Origin: Chrysogorgia sp. JL179-B06
Lineage: Eukaryota; Cnidaria; Anthozoa; Scleralcyonacea; Chrysogorgiidae
Length of the DNA stretch: 64,000 bases
Direction of reading: 5' to 3'
Assembly (NCBI GenBank): GCA_035772405.1
Contig: JAYKKM010000226.1
Coordinates: 372,001-436,000, forward strand
This document shows positions 21,431 to 31,346 of this stretch, one piece after another. Position numbers and translations under genes: made by a program. The notes beneath the pieces were generated by a model. The model ran no database searches, was not told the DNA's origin, and saw only the letters and a list, made by a program, of their open reading frames with translations. The first letter of the stretch is position 1, and every line of letters starts with the position of its first letter.

Positions 21431-21721
21431 TCTGGTGGTCGAAGAACTTTTTAATTCTTCTCAAACACAAGGATATCATCTTTGCAGAAACTCTTTTTCG
21501 AACTTGGCTTGATACCATGGAAAATTTCACCAAACAGTATGTAGCTGACAACGTTCCACGCTCGTTCACTGTGCTATCTCTTCTAAAGCCACACTTCAGA
21601 AGGGATAGCATAGTGAACTATAACACAATAATACAGACGACGACCAGCCGTCAGAAGGATTTGTATAGTTTTAAACCTGAAATCGCTCTGCCGTGCAGAA
21701 TACCAGCGCGTTGGATTCCTT
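21431..21721 (+). pseudogene. Degraded region between NB-ARC and TPR (winged-helix position)
   Basis: By position this should be the winged-helix part of the NB-ARC module. Only scattered pieces are readable, such as IATRLVVEELF near 21420, and all frames are closed. No family can be assigned from what remains. Confidence 0.35.
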
Positions 21722-21974
21722 ATGAAACTGCACGCATTTCGAGTTGTCTATGAAAAGGTTCATGATCACAGGAATTTGCTAAAGTATGAATGTACTATTC
21801 TTCAAATACAAAGAGTTTGTCATGATATTTCCGATTCTGAAGTGGCCATCACACTGCGTAGAATAGGACTTGTCTTCAATCACATGGGTGATCTACAGAA
21901 AGCTGAGGAACATTATCTAAAGTCTTTAGAAATGGAAAAATCCTTTTACGGTGAGAGTGCTCCTGGTATAGCTA
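21722..21974 (+). pseudogene. TPR repeats, first part, of the receptor pseudogene
   Basis: The frame contains a tetratricopeptide repeat: AITLRRIGLVFNHMGDLQKA then EEHYLKSLEMEKSFYGESAP. It has the TPR pattern of small and large residues (G-L-x(3)-G-x(2)-A-x(2)-Y). In the family these TPRs form the C-terminal ligand- or partner-binding array. The repeat is cut in its last helix at GIA by a MITE at 21975. Residues read beyond that point belong to the MITE. Confidence 0.75.
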
Positions 21975-22533
21975 CAGTAAACACCCGCTATGAAGAACCT
22001 TCCACCTATAAGAACCTCAGGCTGAAATTAGGGATTTTGTGCCCCTCAATAAGAACCTGTTTGAGCCTGATATTTGAAATAGGTTCTTATGTCACAAAAT
22101 CAATTTATAATTCCACTGTAGCAAAGTCCTAAAATTTTTTAGATATCTACACTGTGGAAGTGGGAACACCAACAGCATGTCAGTCATGTAACAGTGTACT
22201 CATGCTGTGATCAGCTGTAGCAGTAATAGAAATGTTAAGGAAGATGTACCTTAATATTGTTATACACTAGTCTTATCATCTACAAAGAAAACTGAAAGTA
22301 CTGCCTAGTTAATTTCATCCATATCATCTCATTGACATAAGTGTTTATCAGTTACTGAATTGTGGCTTTATGGTTTATTGAGTTGTCTTTCTCCAAATTT
22401 TTGCATGGTAAAATAATTACAAACCAATTTATAAGAACCTAACACGCTGATTTCTTGTTAGATATCAAATATATAAGAACCTATCCCAGGCTGGTTTGGG
22501 AAAATGTAGGTTCTTCATAGTGGGTGTTTACTG
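21975..22533. mobile_element. Tc1/mariner-type MITE inserted in a TPR exon
   Basis: Terminal inverted repeats begin CAGTAAACACCC(G/A)C(T/A)ATGAAGAACCT and are flanked by TA at 21973-21974 and 22534-22535, the Tc1/mariner target duplication. Inside, the motif ATAAGAACCT recurs in both orientations (about 22006, 22049, 22079, 22431, 22473), like subterminal transposase-binding repeats. No ORF. Ignoring the element and one TA, the host frame would read GIASTLHDLG, a normal TPR. Confidence 0.8.
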
Positions 22534-22535
22534 TA

Positions 22536-22881
22536 GCACACTGCATGATTTGGGAAGTATTTATTTATTCCGTGGTGATCTACAGAAAGCTGAGGAACAT
22601 TTTCTAAAGTCTTTAGAAATGAAAAAATAATTTTATGGCTTGAGCTACCTGCTATAGCTACCACATTGCATTCGTTGGGAAGTGTTTATTTATCCCGTGG
22701 TGATCTACAGAGAGCTGAGGAACTCTATCTCCAAGCCTTAGAAATGTACAGATTATTCTACACCGATGCACAGCCGAATATTGTCAACGCCAAGCTATCA
22801 TTGGATTCGATCCATCTAAAGTTGTCTGTCAGGAATCTACTTCGTTCAGTTCTGCCACAAGAAAACATAGACCTAGATTAG
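22536..22881 (+). pseudogene. TPR repeats, last part, of the receptor pseudogene
   Basis: Two more TPRs follow the MITE. The first is LHDLGSIYLFRGDLQKAEEH then FLKSLEMKK, ended by TAA at 22627-22629. After a frameshift comes the second, LHSLGSVYLSRGDLQRAEEL then YLQALEMYRLFYTDAQPN. The last frame closes at 22879-22881 after a short helical tail. The near identity of the repeats shows internal duplication of about 100 bp units. Confidence 0.75.
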
Positions 22882-22959
22882 AATCTCAGTAAAACTTTAA
22901 AGTAAAACCTTTTTTATTTTTGTATATGCACGTAGTTCGTACTATTTATTAGTGTTACT

Positions 22960-22965
22960 AATAAA
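22960..22965 (+). promoter_or_regulatory. Polyadenylation signal AATAAA
   Basis: A canonical AATAAA lies about 80 bases after the last TPR stop codon, at a plausible distance for the end of the receptor gene. Confidence 0.45.
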
Positions 22966-23084
22966 TTTAAATTTAAGGAATCATTGAGCGACTTGTTTTG
23001 AATTTTGAACATTTTGTATACAATTGCTAAAAGCTATTTTTTTGTATTTGTATTAAGTGATGTCAAGATGGCCTCCTGTAAAAC

Positions 23085-23650
23085 CGTACCCGGGCGGCTA
23101 CTTTCGAAATTAGTGACCTCTAAGGGCGGCTACTTTCGGATGGGCGGTTACTTTCGGAGGGCGCTTACTTTCGGGTTGTTATTTTTAGCATCGGCCAAGT
23201 TTTAACCACTACTGTACATTTTGCAAAACGTTTCAAAGTTTTGTTTTATTTTGATTAAATTACATAAGAGTTGTTACTTATTATCTAATATGCTAATAAT
23301 TTACCGTACTCGATACCGAATATTCAGATACAGAAATGGAAAAGGACGTCTGAACGTAGCCTGTGTTCCAGTGCACTACACATGACAGCGTAGTGGACAG
23401 GAACACAGGCTAGTCTGAACGATGACAAAGACAAACTTAACTACTGTCTGAAATTCCTGAATCTTTTATATTACTGTTTTATACATGTTTTTATCCATGC
23501 CATTCAAAATAAATTGTTAAACAGATATTACAACTTATTTATGCAATAGTTATAGACATCGGAAGTTGCTACTTTCGGATTTTCGTAGTAATTGTTTAAA
23601 AAAGCGGCTACTTTAGAGGGGGCGGCTACAGCTTTCGGGCGGCTACCTAT
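23085..23650 (+). repeat. Element bounded by GGGCGGCTACTTTCGG repeat clusters
   Basis: The motif GGGCGGCTACTTTCGG and close variants recurs at least seven times, clustered at 23089-23175 and 23560-23648, all in the same orientation. Between the clusters is AT-rich filler and a 56-bp snapback (23357-23412; TAGCCTGTGTTCC arms). It is probably a non-autonomous element with direct subterminal repeats. Confidence 0.5.
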
Positions 23651-24009
23651 ATATGTATATGTATATGTACAGGTATATGTATATATGTATACTACAGACA
23701 TTTTTTCAACTATGCAATGTGGTTGTTTGTTTTTTAATCAGTAATTCTGTACCTCAATGTTGTTCCAATGGATCACAAGGTGCAAATGAATACTTTGAAG
23801 GGCGTCACAACACAAACACAGAGAGTTGGGCACTCTGTATTGGTGTGTTTGTGTGTGGGGGGGGGGGCACAAGGACCATAATTTGAAGTTGCTGAAAGAT
23901 ATAACCTATATGCCAAACATTTGTAAAATAGACACCCCACCCCCCACACATCAAAGTGGGTTCGCAATACTCGCTGGCCTTCTGAATGCATGTAAAACAG
24001 TCCCACTTG

Positions 24010-24270
24010 TTCCCTCGCCCGGCACTGAAGGTACAGAAGGCGAGGGTGATAATCTCAGCCGCGATCAATTTCTCTCCAAACGTTTACATAAACAGGTTTT
24101 TACGAAAGGTGTGCGCGTTCGCGTAATATAGTATGCACGTAAGTTATGTACGGTGATTCCAAATCTGTTTTCAGAATTTAAATCGGTTAAATATTGACCG
24201 AGATGACGTTCAAAATATACGACGAAACGGCCTTTTGCGATCTGTGATTTATACAAATCAGATCAATGAT
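24010..24270 (+). repeat. Dispersed copy of the 195-bp repeat
   Basis: Shares CCAAATCTGTTTTCAGAATT, CGGTTAAATATTG, GAGATGACGTTCAAAATA and CGTAATATAGTA with the tandem array at 26244-26745. Preceded by a CCCTCGCCCGGCA block that also precedes the array (25929). Confidence 0.6.
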
Positions 24271-24630
24271 ACAAATACAGGGCGTGCGACGGAGTGGTAC
24301 TGGGGACATTTCTGCCAAACATATAATATATTCATTGAAATAATTAATATAACAATTTTGTCGATAGGATAGATAGATGATAGATAGATATATAGTTTAT
24401 TAAAAGTATACACCTAGTAGGAAGACGGGCGAGGGGTTATTGCGTATACGTACGTATTTCTAGTTATACCGAGTACCCATATATTATCGGCACGTTTCAA
24501 GCAGCACTTTTCATTTTGTAAAAATAGTGAGATCGTTTGTGATACCAATATCACAAAAGCTTATTTGGTCTTGTTAATAGGATCTTTTTACATAATCGTT
24601 TTCTTTGTGTAATTAATACTGCAGACCTAC

Positions 24631-24787
24631 CATTACGACACAACAGCGTCCTGCAAACCTTGTCTTCCATGCACCACAGACATTGAACTTTGTACGTCCC
24701 GTCGCTAAGCAACCAATAAGCAGGCCAAATCCTGAAAACACGCCCATTGCAATTCCGAAATAAGAAGCGAACTTTGCAGCCATTGCC
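24631..24787 (-). CDS. M6/proteolipid-family gene, internal exon 2 (TM2 region)
   Basis: A 157-bp exon lies between a TTTTCCTAAG acceptor and a GTAATG|GTAGGT donor. It starts by completing a codon (TT|G, Leu) left open by the exon at 29854 and ends in phase 0. It encodes MAAKFASYFGIAMGVFSGFG then LLIGCLATGRTKFNVCGAWK and TRFAGRCCVVM. A hydrophobic span followed by LATGRTK and CGAWKTRFAGRCC resembles the second TM segment and the basic cytoplasmic loop of M6/DM20 proteins, whose juxtamembrane cysteines are palmitoylated in vertebrate homologues. No frame disruption is seen. Confidence 0.75.
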
Positions 24788-25049
24788 CTTAGGAAAATAA
24801 AAATGACGTTCCGTTATAAAATGCCCCACTCACACCAAAGTTTAAACTTGTTTAAAATCAGTTTTATTAAATAGTTTTTAAATAAATCTTGTACTTTTCA
24901 AAACAATGTTGACACACTTAACCATTGTTAAACTTTGCACCAAAAACCTTTGAATTTGTATAAGATAATTTGACGTTACAGCTGAAAATTGTGGAGAAGT
25001 TTTGTTCGTGTAAATGCATTATGAAGATCGAACACGAAGCAACCATTAA

Positions 25050-25372
25050 AGTGCCTATAACGTTTGTGGGGACTTAACATATATTGTAATCTATGGATTC
25101 TCCTGAGATAAATTGTAATATATCTTGTCAGCTGAAAATTTCATCTTCATAGACTTTTTTGCTGTTAAAGTTGACGGAAATGACGTCAAATCGGGAATCT
25201 GTCTATATGAAAACCTCTTTACAGATGCCCGATTTGACGTCATTTCCGTCAACTTTAACAGCAAAAAAGTCTATGAAGATGAAATTTTCAGCTGACAAGA
25301 TATATTACAATTTATCTCAAGAGAATCCATAGATTACAAATATGTTAAATCCCCACAGACGTTATAGGCACT
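25050..25372. mobile_element. piggyBac-like MITE
   Basis: Bounded on both sides by TTAA (25046-25049 and 25373-25376), with long inverted arms starting AGTGCCTATAACGT and running about 145 bp with few mismatches. The loop is about 25 bp. TTAA target sites are the piggyBac signature. No ORF. Confidence 0.75.
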
Positions 25373-25541
25373 TTAAAGCAATTTATCGAAATCAGTCATT
25401 GGAGTGCCGAATGGAGGTTCAAATCCCTTTCCTTGTGTACACTCCACACCAAGCACGGTCGGAATTTTATTTTGGAAGCTCAATTTTATATCCGTTGCTG
25501 GACCTTTTTGAAATGGTCGTGGCTAGATGGTACTCTCGCAG

Positions 25542-25839
25542 TTAAGGTGACCTCACGGTCTTAGTCCTCTTCTGGACGATCTTTTTTAGTATCCGTGAGA
25601 GGTTAGACGAAATGAGAGATTGTTACGATCGCCAGACATGCCTGTATGATGAAATACATCATGGAACTGCTAACCCCAAAGCAACTTAGATCCTAAGCCT
25701 AATCCCCCGCCTAATGGGTTTTCTAACCCCCCGCGAAATGGTTTTCTAATACTAACTAAGATACTAATAAAAGGATCGTCCAGAAGATGACTCAGACCTA
25801 GTACCTCACGACCTTTTGAAATTTACGATTACCCCTTAA
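25542..25839. repeat. Foldback element flanked by TTAA
   Basis: Inverted arms share CTCACG, TCTTCTGGACGATC and TTAGTAT (25551-25593 versus 25761-25810). TTAA occurs at both outer edges (25542, 25836). The loop contains the CCTAATGGGTTTTCTAACCC type sequence also found in foldbacks at 52.95 and 56.52 kb. Confidence 0.5.
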
Positions 25840-26243
25840 GGTGGCTCGAAAATATTTTTTTTAAATTGAGCAATATAGCAATTTGATAATCTTAGATTTT
25901 ATATGTTTAAGATTCAGTTTAAGTTGTACTTATCCCCTCGCCCGGCAAGGCCTGAGGGCGAGGGTGCTAATATCGACCCTGTGTTTAGTCCCTCATCATG
26001 GGAGATGCTAGCGGATTCTGATCTCGGTCGAGTTTATTTGTTTATATATATGAGCAACCGCCGTCCGCGCGACATCGGAAAATTTGGTCCTGGTAACTAG
26101 ATACTCAGCATTTGAATTAATATTTAAAAACCGTCACATGATTGCGAATGCAAAAATTGAAACGGATTCAAAGTTTTTTTTCAAAAAGAGACATAGAAAG
26201 AGACATAAAACATTGAGGAAATAGAAATCCAAGTCCGAATATG

Positions 26244-26745
26244 TATTTTGACTCGCTAATTCCAAATCTGTTTTCAGAATTGAAAACGGTTAAATATTGA
26301 TCGAGATAACGTTCAAAATAATTTTCGACGAAGTGACCAGCTTATACTTTATAGCCGACTAATTTCTACTAAGTACATAAACCGTTTTTACGAAGGGTAT
26401 TCACACGTTCTCGTAATATAGTAGACACGTATGTTATGTATTTTGACTCGCTAATTCCAAATCTGTTTTCAGAATTGAAAACGGTTAAATATTGATCGAG
26501 ATAACGTTCAAAATAATATACGACGAAGTGACCAGCTTATACTTTATAGCCGACTAATTTCTACAAAGTACATAAACCGTTTTTGCGAAGGGTACTCACG
26601 CGTTCTCGTAATATAGTAAACGCGTATGTTATGTATGTTGACTCGCTAATTCCAAATCTGTTTTCAGAGTTTAAATCGGTTAAATATTGGCCGAGATAAC
26701 GTTCAAACATTTCTTCGACGAAACGGGCTTTTTTGCAAATTGTGA
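26244..26745 (+). repeat. 195-bp tandem repeat, about 2.6 copies
   Basis: Unit starts TATTTTGACTCGCTAATTCC fall at 26244, 26439 and (TATGTTGACTCG) 26634, a regular 195-bp period. The first two copies differ by only a few bases. The third is truncated and closer to the dispersed copy at 24.1 kb. Confidence 0.85.
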
Positions 26746-26755
26746 ATTTTTGGCC

Positions 26756-26870
26756 CTTTCTCGATATATGAGCAACCGAAATGTAAAATTATTATAACAT
26801 CAACCCAAGTCAGTTTTAGGGTTAGGATTAGCGATTATTTGAATTTCGGTTTGTTCATATATCGAGAAAG
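26756..26870. repeat. Short foldback with CTTTCTCGATATATGAGCAA ends
   Basis: Arms of about 28 bp (26756-26782 and 26843-26870) with one mismatch. The loop contains GGGTTAGGATTAG. Similar TTAGGG-like loops occur in other foldbacks in the window. Confidence 0.65.
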
Positions 26871-27772
26871 CGCCGAATTTTTGCAAAACACAAATACACG
26901 GCCACGGCGTGCGAGGTCTGGGCACCATGGATGGGAAATTCCCGGGGGGGGGTTATTGCGGATTCGTATTTCTAGTAGATATTTTTACTTTTGAATTAAT
27001 TTTAACTGGATCAACAGCAAATCCCTCTCTTCTAGATATGTTTGCACGCAACATTTTTGGACCGTTTTTCACCCACATTTTGGTGCAATATTTTTGTTGG
27101 AATGGATGTTGACAAAATGTTTGATCGAAAAAACTCCATCCAGCACCCATTCCTACGAAAATAGGTATGCATTGCGTACATTCGTCTAAATGTAGTCAAT
27201 CAGAAATGATAGAAATAGCTAATTATTGCACAAACATTGCAGTTTCTAACGCTAATTTCCACTGCTGCGGTTCTCCCAACGTACGGATGTACATGTATGA
27301 AAGCGTAAACACACGAGTTTCTTTTCAAATCGTTACGCACGTTTACCTACGGGTAAAAAACACAAGCACTGCAAATCAGCCATAAAGCTAGTTCGCCCTA
27401 TTGTTGCATTTTTACAACTATAGCCCTGGTTAGGTCTCAAAAATTAAACTTTTCACAAAATTTTCCTCTTACATTACTACACTTATTATATGGCTGCAAA
27501 ACAACTGAAAAGGTTTAAAAAATTGCGAAAACATTGAGAAAAAATTAATAAAAGCCGTACAAATAAAAGCCTTATTAACTTCGTTTGGTCTTTAGGGAAA
27601 AATTATCCTTCCCTTGGTCTTTTCGCACAGGCCTCGTTCCTTCGTCGCTCGATATGTACTGAAAGATCGCGGCCACGATAATTTTGCCGCAAAGACCTCC
27701 CGTTTGGCCAACAAGTCTTTATTCCATCTCGAATATAATAATAATAAAATAGTGTCTTTGTCGTGGTGACAA
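26871..27772. other. Unannotated intronic stretch
   Basis: No supported gene. Contains a G-run (26942-26951) and short AT-rich sequence. Confidence 0.4.
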
Positions 27773-28380
27773 ATTTGAATATCGCTTTGTAAAACGTACT
27801 AACCATGGTGAATGGTAATAAGTTCAGAACGTTCTGCAAAACTGCTTATTTATAAACACATTTACCAAAAACTAATAATGGCGTAATGTTGGAGCAAAGG
27901 GTGAGAAAAATAAATGAGTTCTTAAAAGAACTGTTTAAAGATTTGAGAAATAAATAGGCTTAAAATAAAAGAGCACGATGCATTTCGGCAGACAACTTAT
28001 CAAGTGCTACGTCTGCTGATAAACTGAAACTTAGAGCGTATATTTATAGGGAACGAGGTAGGATTATGTTACCCCGATAGCGAAGTGACACTAAAATAGT
28101 GACAGACTGAAAACAAAGTCCTTTTGTCTGCATAATATTGGATTAATCCAATCGCTCTTTTATTTTAAGCCTATTTATTTCTCAAATCTTTAAACAGTTC
28201 TTTTAAGAACTCATTTATTTTTCTCACCCTTTGCTCCAACATTACGCCATCATTAGTTTTTGGTAAATGTGTTTATAAATAAGCAAAGTTTATAAATTTA
28301 TAAATAAATGTGTTTATAAAAGTTTAGATTTCAGAACGTTCTGAACTTATTACCGTACGTTTTACAAAGCGATATTCAAA
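27773..28380. repeat. Foldback element of about 0.6 kb
   Basis: Left arm 27773-27970 and right arm 28153-28380 are inverted copies (ATTTGAATATCGCTTTGTAA, TAAGTTCAGAACGTTCTG, AATAAATGAGTTCTTAAAAG). The left arm has a 17-bp extra piece and the right arm about 45 bp extra. The loop (27971-28152) is non-coding. Confidence 0.75.
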
Positions 28381-28821
28381 TATAATAATAATAAATAATA
28401 ATTATATATATATATATATATATATATGATAAAATAACACCACGAGTGTCTATTATAAAACAATTATACCTGCATTCGTTGTCATCGTATACGAGCTCAT
28501 AACCATGTAACTCGGTGTTTCGCTCGTATCGACTCGAACTCATGATATAATCGTTTGATATATATGAACAAACTTTTGACAAACGGTCTAGCAGTGTAGT
28601 CCAATAATGATTGATAGTTTGGCCAAGGTTTAATACTGTTAAAAAATAGGAATTATTTCTCCGATTTGCCGACAACACCGAGAACACGAGTTTTTTAACG
28701 ACCTTCAAGGTCTTTTGAAATCTCTTCGCGAGTGTTTGATTTTTCTTCTTAAACCAACCTATATTTTGAGAAAATCTATATGAATTTCGCCAAGTTTTAA
28801 TGTAAAAGTTGCTCAATATTT

Positions 28822-29250
28822 TTGCAAAACCTAAGGATATTGCGAAGGAACAGGAAAGACGCAATTTATTCGATTCCGTGCAATGACTGTGATCAGGAGT
28901 ACATCGGTCAGACTAAACGTCTGTTTCGTACACGTTTAAAAGAACACCGAAAGGCTGTTTTCTTTTCAAAAAAGGAAAATTCTGCTTTGTCGGTGGGAGA
29001 ATTCCAAAATTATTACCACTAATTATCCGCGGTACCATCAGAGACGTTGTCTGGAGGTTTGGCATACCAATATCGCCCACGCCCCATTGAATCGCGATGA
29101 CGGTGGTTTATTACCAGAAGCTTATTTGGATTTTGTTAATAGATATCGTCATCATCGGTTCTATGAATCCTAACCTTACAACAATCACCCCTGATGAAGA
29201 CACTAGATTAAAGTGTCGAAAAACGAGTAACTTTTTTAAGCCATGGTTGC
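28822..29250 (+). mobile_element. Penelope-like element 3' fragment with GIY-YIG domain
   Basis: The frame encodes DAIYSIPCNDCDQEYIGQTK then RLFRTRLKEHRKAV. It has the GIY-YIG nuclease hallmarks (IYSI, CxxC, EYIGQT, a distal Arg, and LKEH). A later frame shows LPEAYLDFVNRYRHHRFYES. The upstream RT is absent. The fragment ends near a hammerhead-like core (29191). In PLEs the GIY-YIG endonuclease cuts target DNA for reverse transcription. This copy is truncated and frameshifted. Confidence 0.65.
29185..29235 (+). ncRNA. Hammerhead-like core, degenerate
   Basis: CTGATGA (29191-29197) is followed by a 6-bp stem II, GACACT/AGTGTC, then GAAA (29218-29221). I cannot find a clean stem III or cleavage triplet downstream, so this is probably an inactive relic of a PLE ribozyme. 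Confidence 0.5.
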
Positions 29251-29853
29251 GTTGGAAAATTTTTTGTTTATGCAATATTTTCCTCCAATTTCCGTCACGG
29301 AGTTAATTTTCTTTGTTTTTGGCTTATGAAATTTTAATGATTTGAGAAAGAAGGTTTCGTTCGTTTTAACGGCACAACCAGGTTTTAATATTATATTATA
29401 CCTCAACTATAAATTGTCCAATCAAAGAGCTAGATTTGTGCCACGTGACCAGTCAATTTAAACTTCTCGCTGTGGCGGGAAATAATAGTGAATTCCGCTC
29501 TGTGGAGGGGAATAATAATAGTGTATTCGGTTTGTGGAGGGGAATTCTACTCGAGTACCACGCGCGAAACCTAATACCACGCGCGAAAATCAAATAACAT
29601 GCGCCGACGCGCGTAAATCAAGACGAGCCCGTCAACAATGGAGGAACAACAAGACGTTTCAAGACAGCATTCAAGATTGTTTCAGTATAATATATAATTT
29701 ATAGACCCTCCGCTCGGGGAATTCGTCGAAATATCACCCAAGCTGCACGCAGGCTACGGGTCTATAAATGCTAAATATTCTATATTTTATTCTATATCAC
29801 CTTCCACTTTAATAGAAAATGTATTTATATTCTAAATTAAAATTTCCACTTAC
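29251..29853. other. Intronic stretch, unannotated
   Basis: Contains short local repeats (GTGGAGGGGAAT twice; ACCACGCGCGAAA twice) but no gene. Confidence 0.4.
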
Positions 29854-30016
29854 AATGCGTCCATTTTAAGCCATGTATTCAGGTAATGGAAAGCTTTGAA
29901 GAGACCATAACTGAAGAGGAAAAATCCAATTCCCAGGACAATGGCGGCTATAAGTGATGCACACGGTACACGAGACAAAGAGATGCAGCACATTTTCTTG
30001 CAAGAACAACAACACG
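29854..30016 (-). CDS. M6/proteolipid-family gene, internal exon 1 (N-terminus and TM1)
   Basis: A 163-bp exon lies between a TTGCTCTTTGTAG acceptor and a GCATT|GTAAGT donor. It opens by completing a codon (xCG) from an upstream start exon and ends in phase 2, matching the exon at 24787. It encodes a cysteine-rich start, CCCSCKKMCCISLSRVPCAS, then the hydrophobic span LIAAIVLGIGFFLFSYGLFK and AFHYLNTWLKMDA. The pattern C-C-x(2,3)-C-x(4)-P-x-A-S-L-I/V-A is diagnostic for PLP/DM20/M6 proteins, whose N-terminal cysteines are acylated. In vertebrates too the first coding exon carries only the first residues, consistent with the missing start here. Confidence 0.8.
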
Positions 30017-30229
30017 CTACAAAGAGCAACAAAATCTTTCAAAATATATGAACAGTAAATTCGTAAAATAGAAGAAAGTCCTCAGCTGGATAGACGTGAG
30101 GTTTCTCTAAATAATTAATAATTGTTTCCCTAAATTTTGTTAACCTTGCTACAAGTATACTGGCAAACATGAGCTTAGCAGTTTCATTGTCCAATGGCAA
30201 TGGTATATATATATATATATGCGACTTAA

Positions 30230-30582
30230 AGTGCCACTACGATCAAATTTTTACCTATCGATATTTTTACGTATTTATAAAGCAGAGCTGCTAAATATTA
30301 CTTGGTCGAAACCGTTTTGCGATTCGACGATGGCAAGTAGTATTCTGGAGTTATGTCCGCCATTAATCGTTCATGTTCTTGACCAGCGTAACAAAGTGAC
30401 GTCAGATTATCAACGCGAAGACTCCGTATTTTGGTGGCCTAAATAATATTAGTGATTTCAGAGCTCAAAATCACCAATTTTTAGTTTGCTTTTTACATCG
30501 ATGATCACTTTCGACCCTGAAATACTATTCTATGTTAAAGAAAATCTAAAAGACGGGGGTGAATTTTCATCGTAGTGCCACT
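30230..30582. mobile_element. piggyBac-like MITE
   Basis: Flanked by TTAA at 30226-30229 and 30583-30586. Termini are AGTGCCACTACGAT and its exact inverse. Non-coding interior. The AGTGCC start is shared with the MITE at 25050, suggesting related transposases. Confidence 0.75.
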
Positions 30583-30586
30583 TTAA

Positions 30587-31156
30587 CACATTTTACATAG
30601 ACATATTAAATGTGACTTGCAGCTTGGTTATTTTAATATGGTAAATTGCTACTCAAGGTTTTTATGCGTTAAAAGCTTGAGTTGCAAACAATTTACCATA
30701 TTACATAGACATAGTATACTTTTCTAACTGTTAGAATTTCGTCGTCGTTCTTAGCCAATCAAGCGCTGGGCGAAGATTGATTTGCAAGGAAATCGTACGG
30801 TCAATTCGTATCAGATGTGGCAAGATCAAATAGTGATAAAACTTAGGCCGACGTTGGTTTTCACGTTAATGAAGAGCACGGTAAATCAGACTGGCTACAA
30901 AGCTCAGAGTATAGCATACCAGGGACGGTGGGTAAAAATATTGGAAGGTCACAGGGCATGCCACCAGCTGCGTTGTAAAACAAATTGCACGAGGTTACAA
31001 GTGCTACGACGCGAGTAGTTGCAATCGTTGCAGAAAGTAGAATCTGCAAATTTTCCTGTTAGGCGACTCGGTCCGCGATACGTTGTCAGAAACACAAAGA
31101 TGGTGAAACTTTGTAAGTCAAGTTGCACAAAACGTTGCCTAGTGTGATATTACTTA
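30587..31156. other. Unannotated stretch
   Basis: Contains a local inverted pair (about 30640-30655 and 30692-30702: TGGTAAATTG / CAATTTACCA) but no gene. Confidence 0.4.
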
Positions 31157-31346
31157 TTGGATTCCTCTGAGCCCAATATTACCAAATATTTAAGTCGAGA
31201 ATTCAATATTGGGCGAGCCTATTATAGCCTGTGTACAGCCTATTTACACCTGTAATACAGGTGTATATTCAGGCTGTACACAGGCTAGCCTATTATTGCA
31301 AATCGAGACTTAAATATTTTGTAATATTGGGCGAAGATGAATCCAA
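31157..31346. repeat. Foldback with nested palindromes
   Basis: Outer arms share TTGGATTC, CCCAATATTAC and AAATATTTAAGTC. The inner hairpin is TAGCCTGTGTACAGCCT with its inverse around ACACCTGT-AAT-ACAGGTGT. The TAGCCTGTGT motif also starts the snapback at 23357. Confidence 0.7.

Noticed and set aside
27603..27839. Minus-strand 78-codon frame
   Set aside because: It overlaps the foldback arm and shows no conserved motif or splice context.
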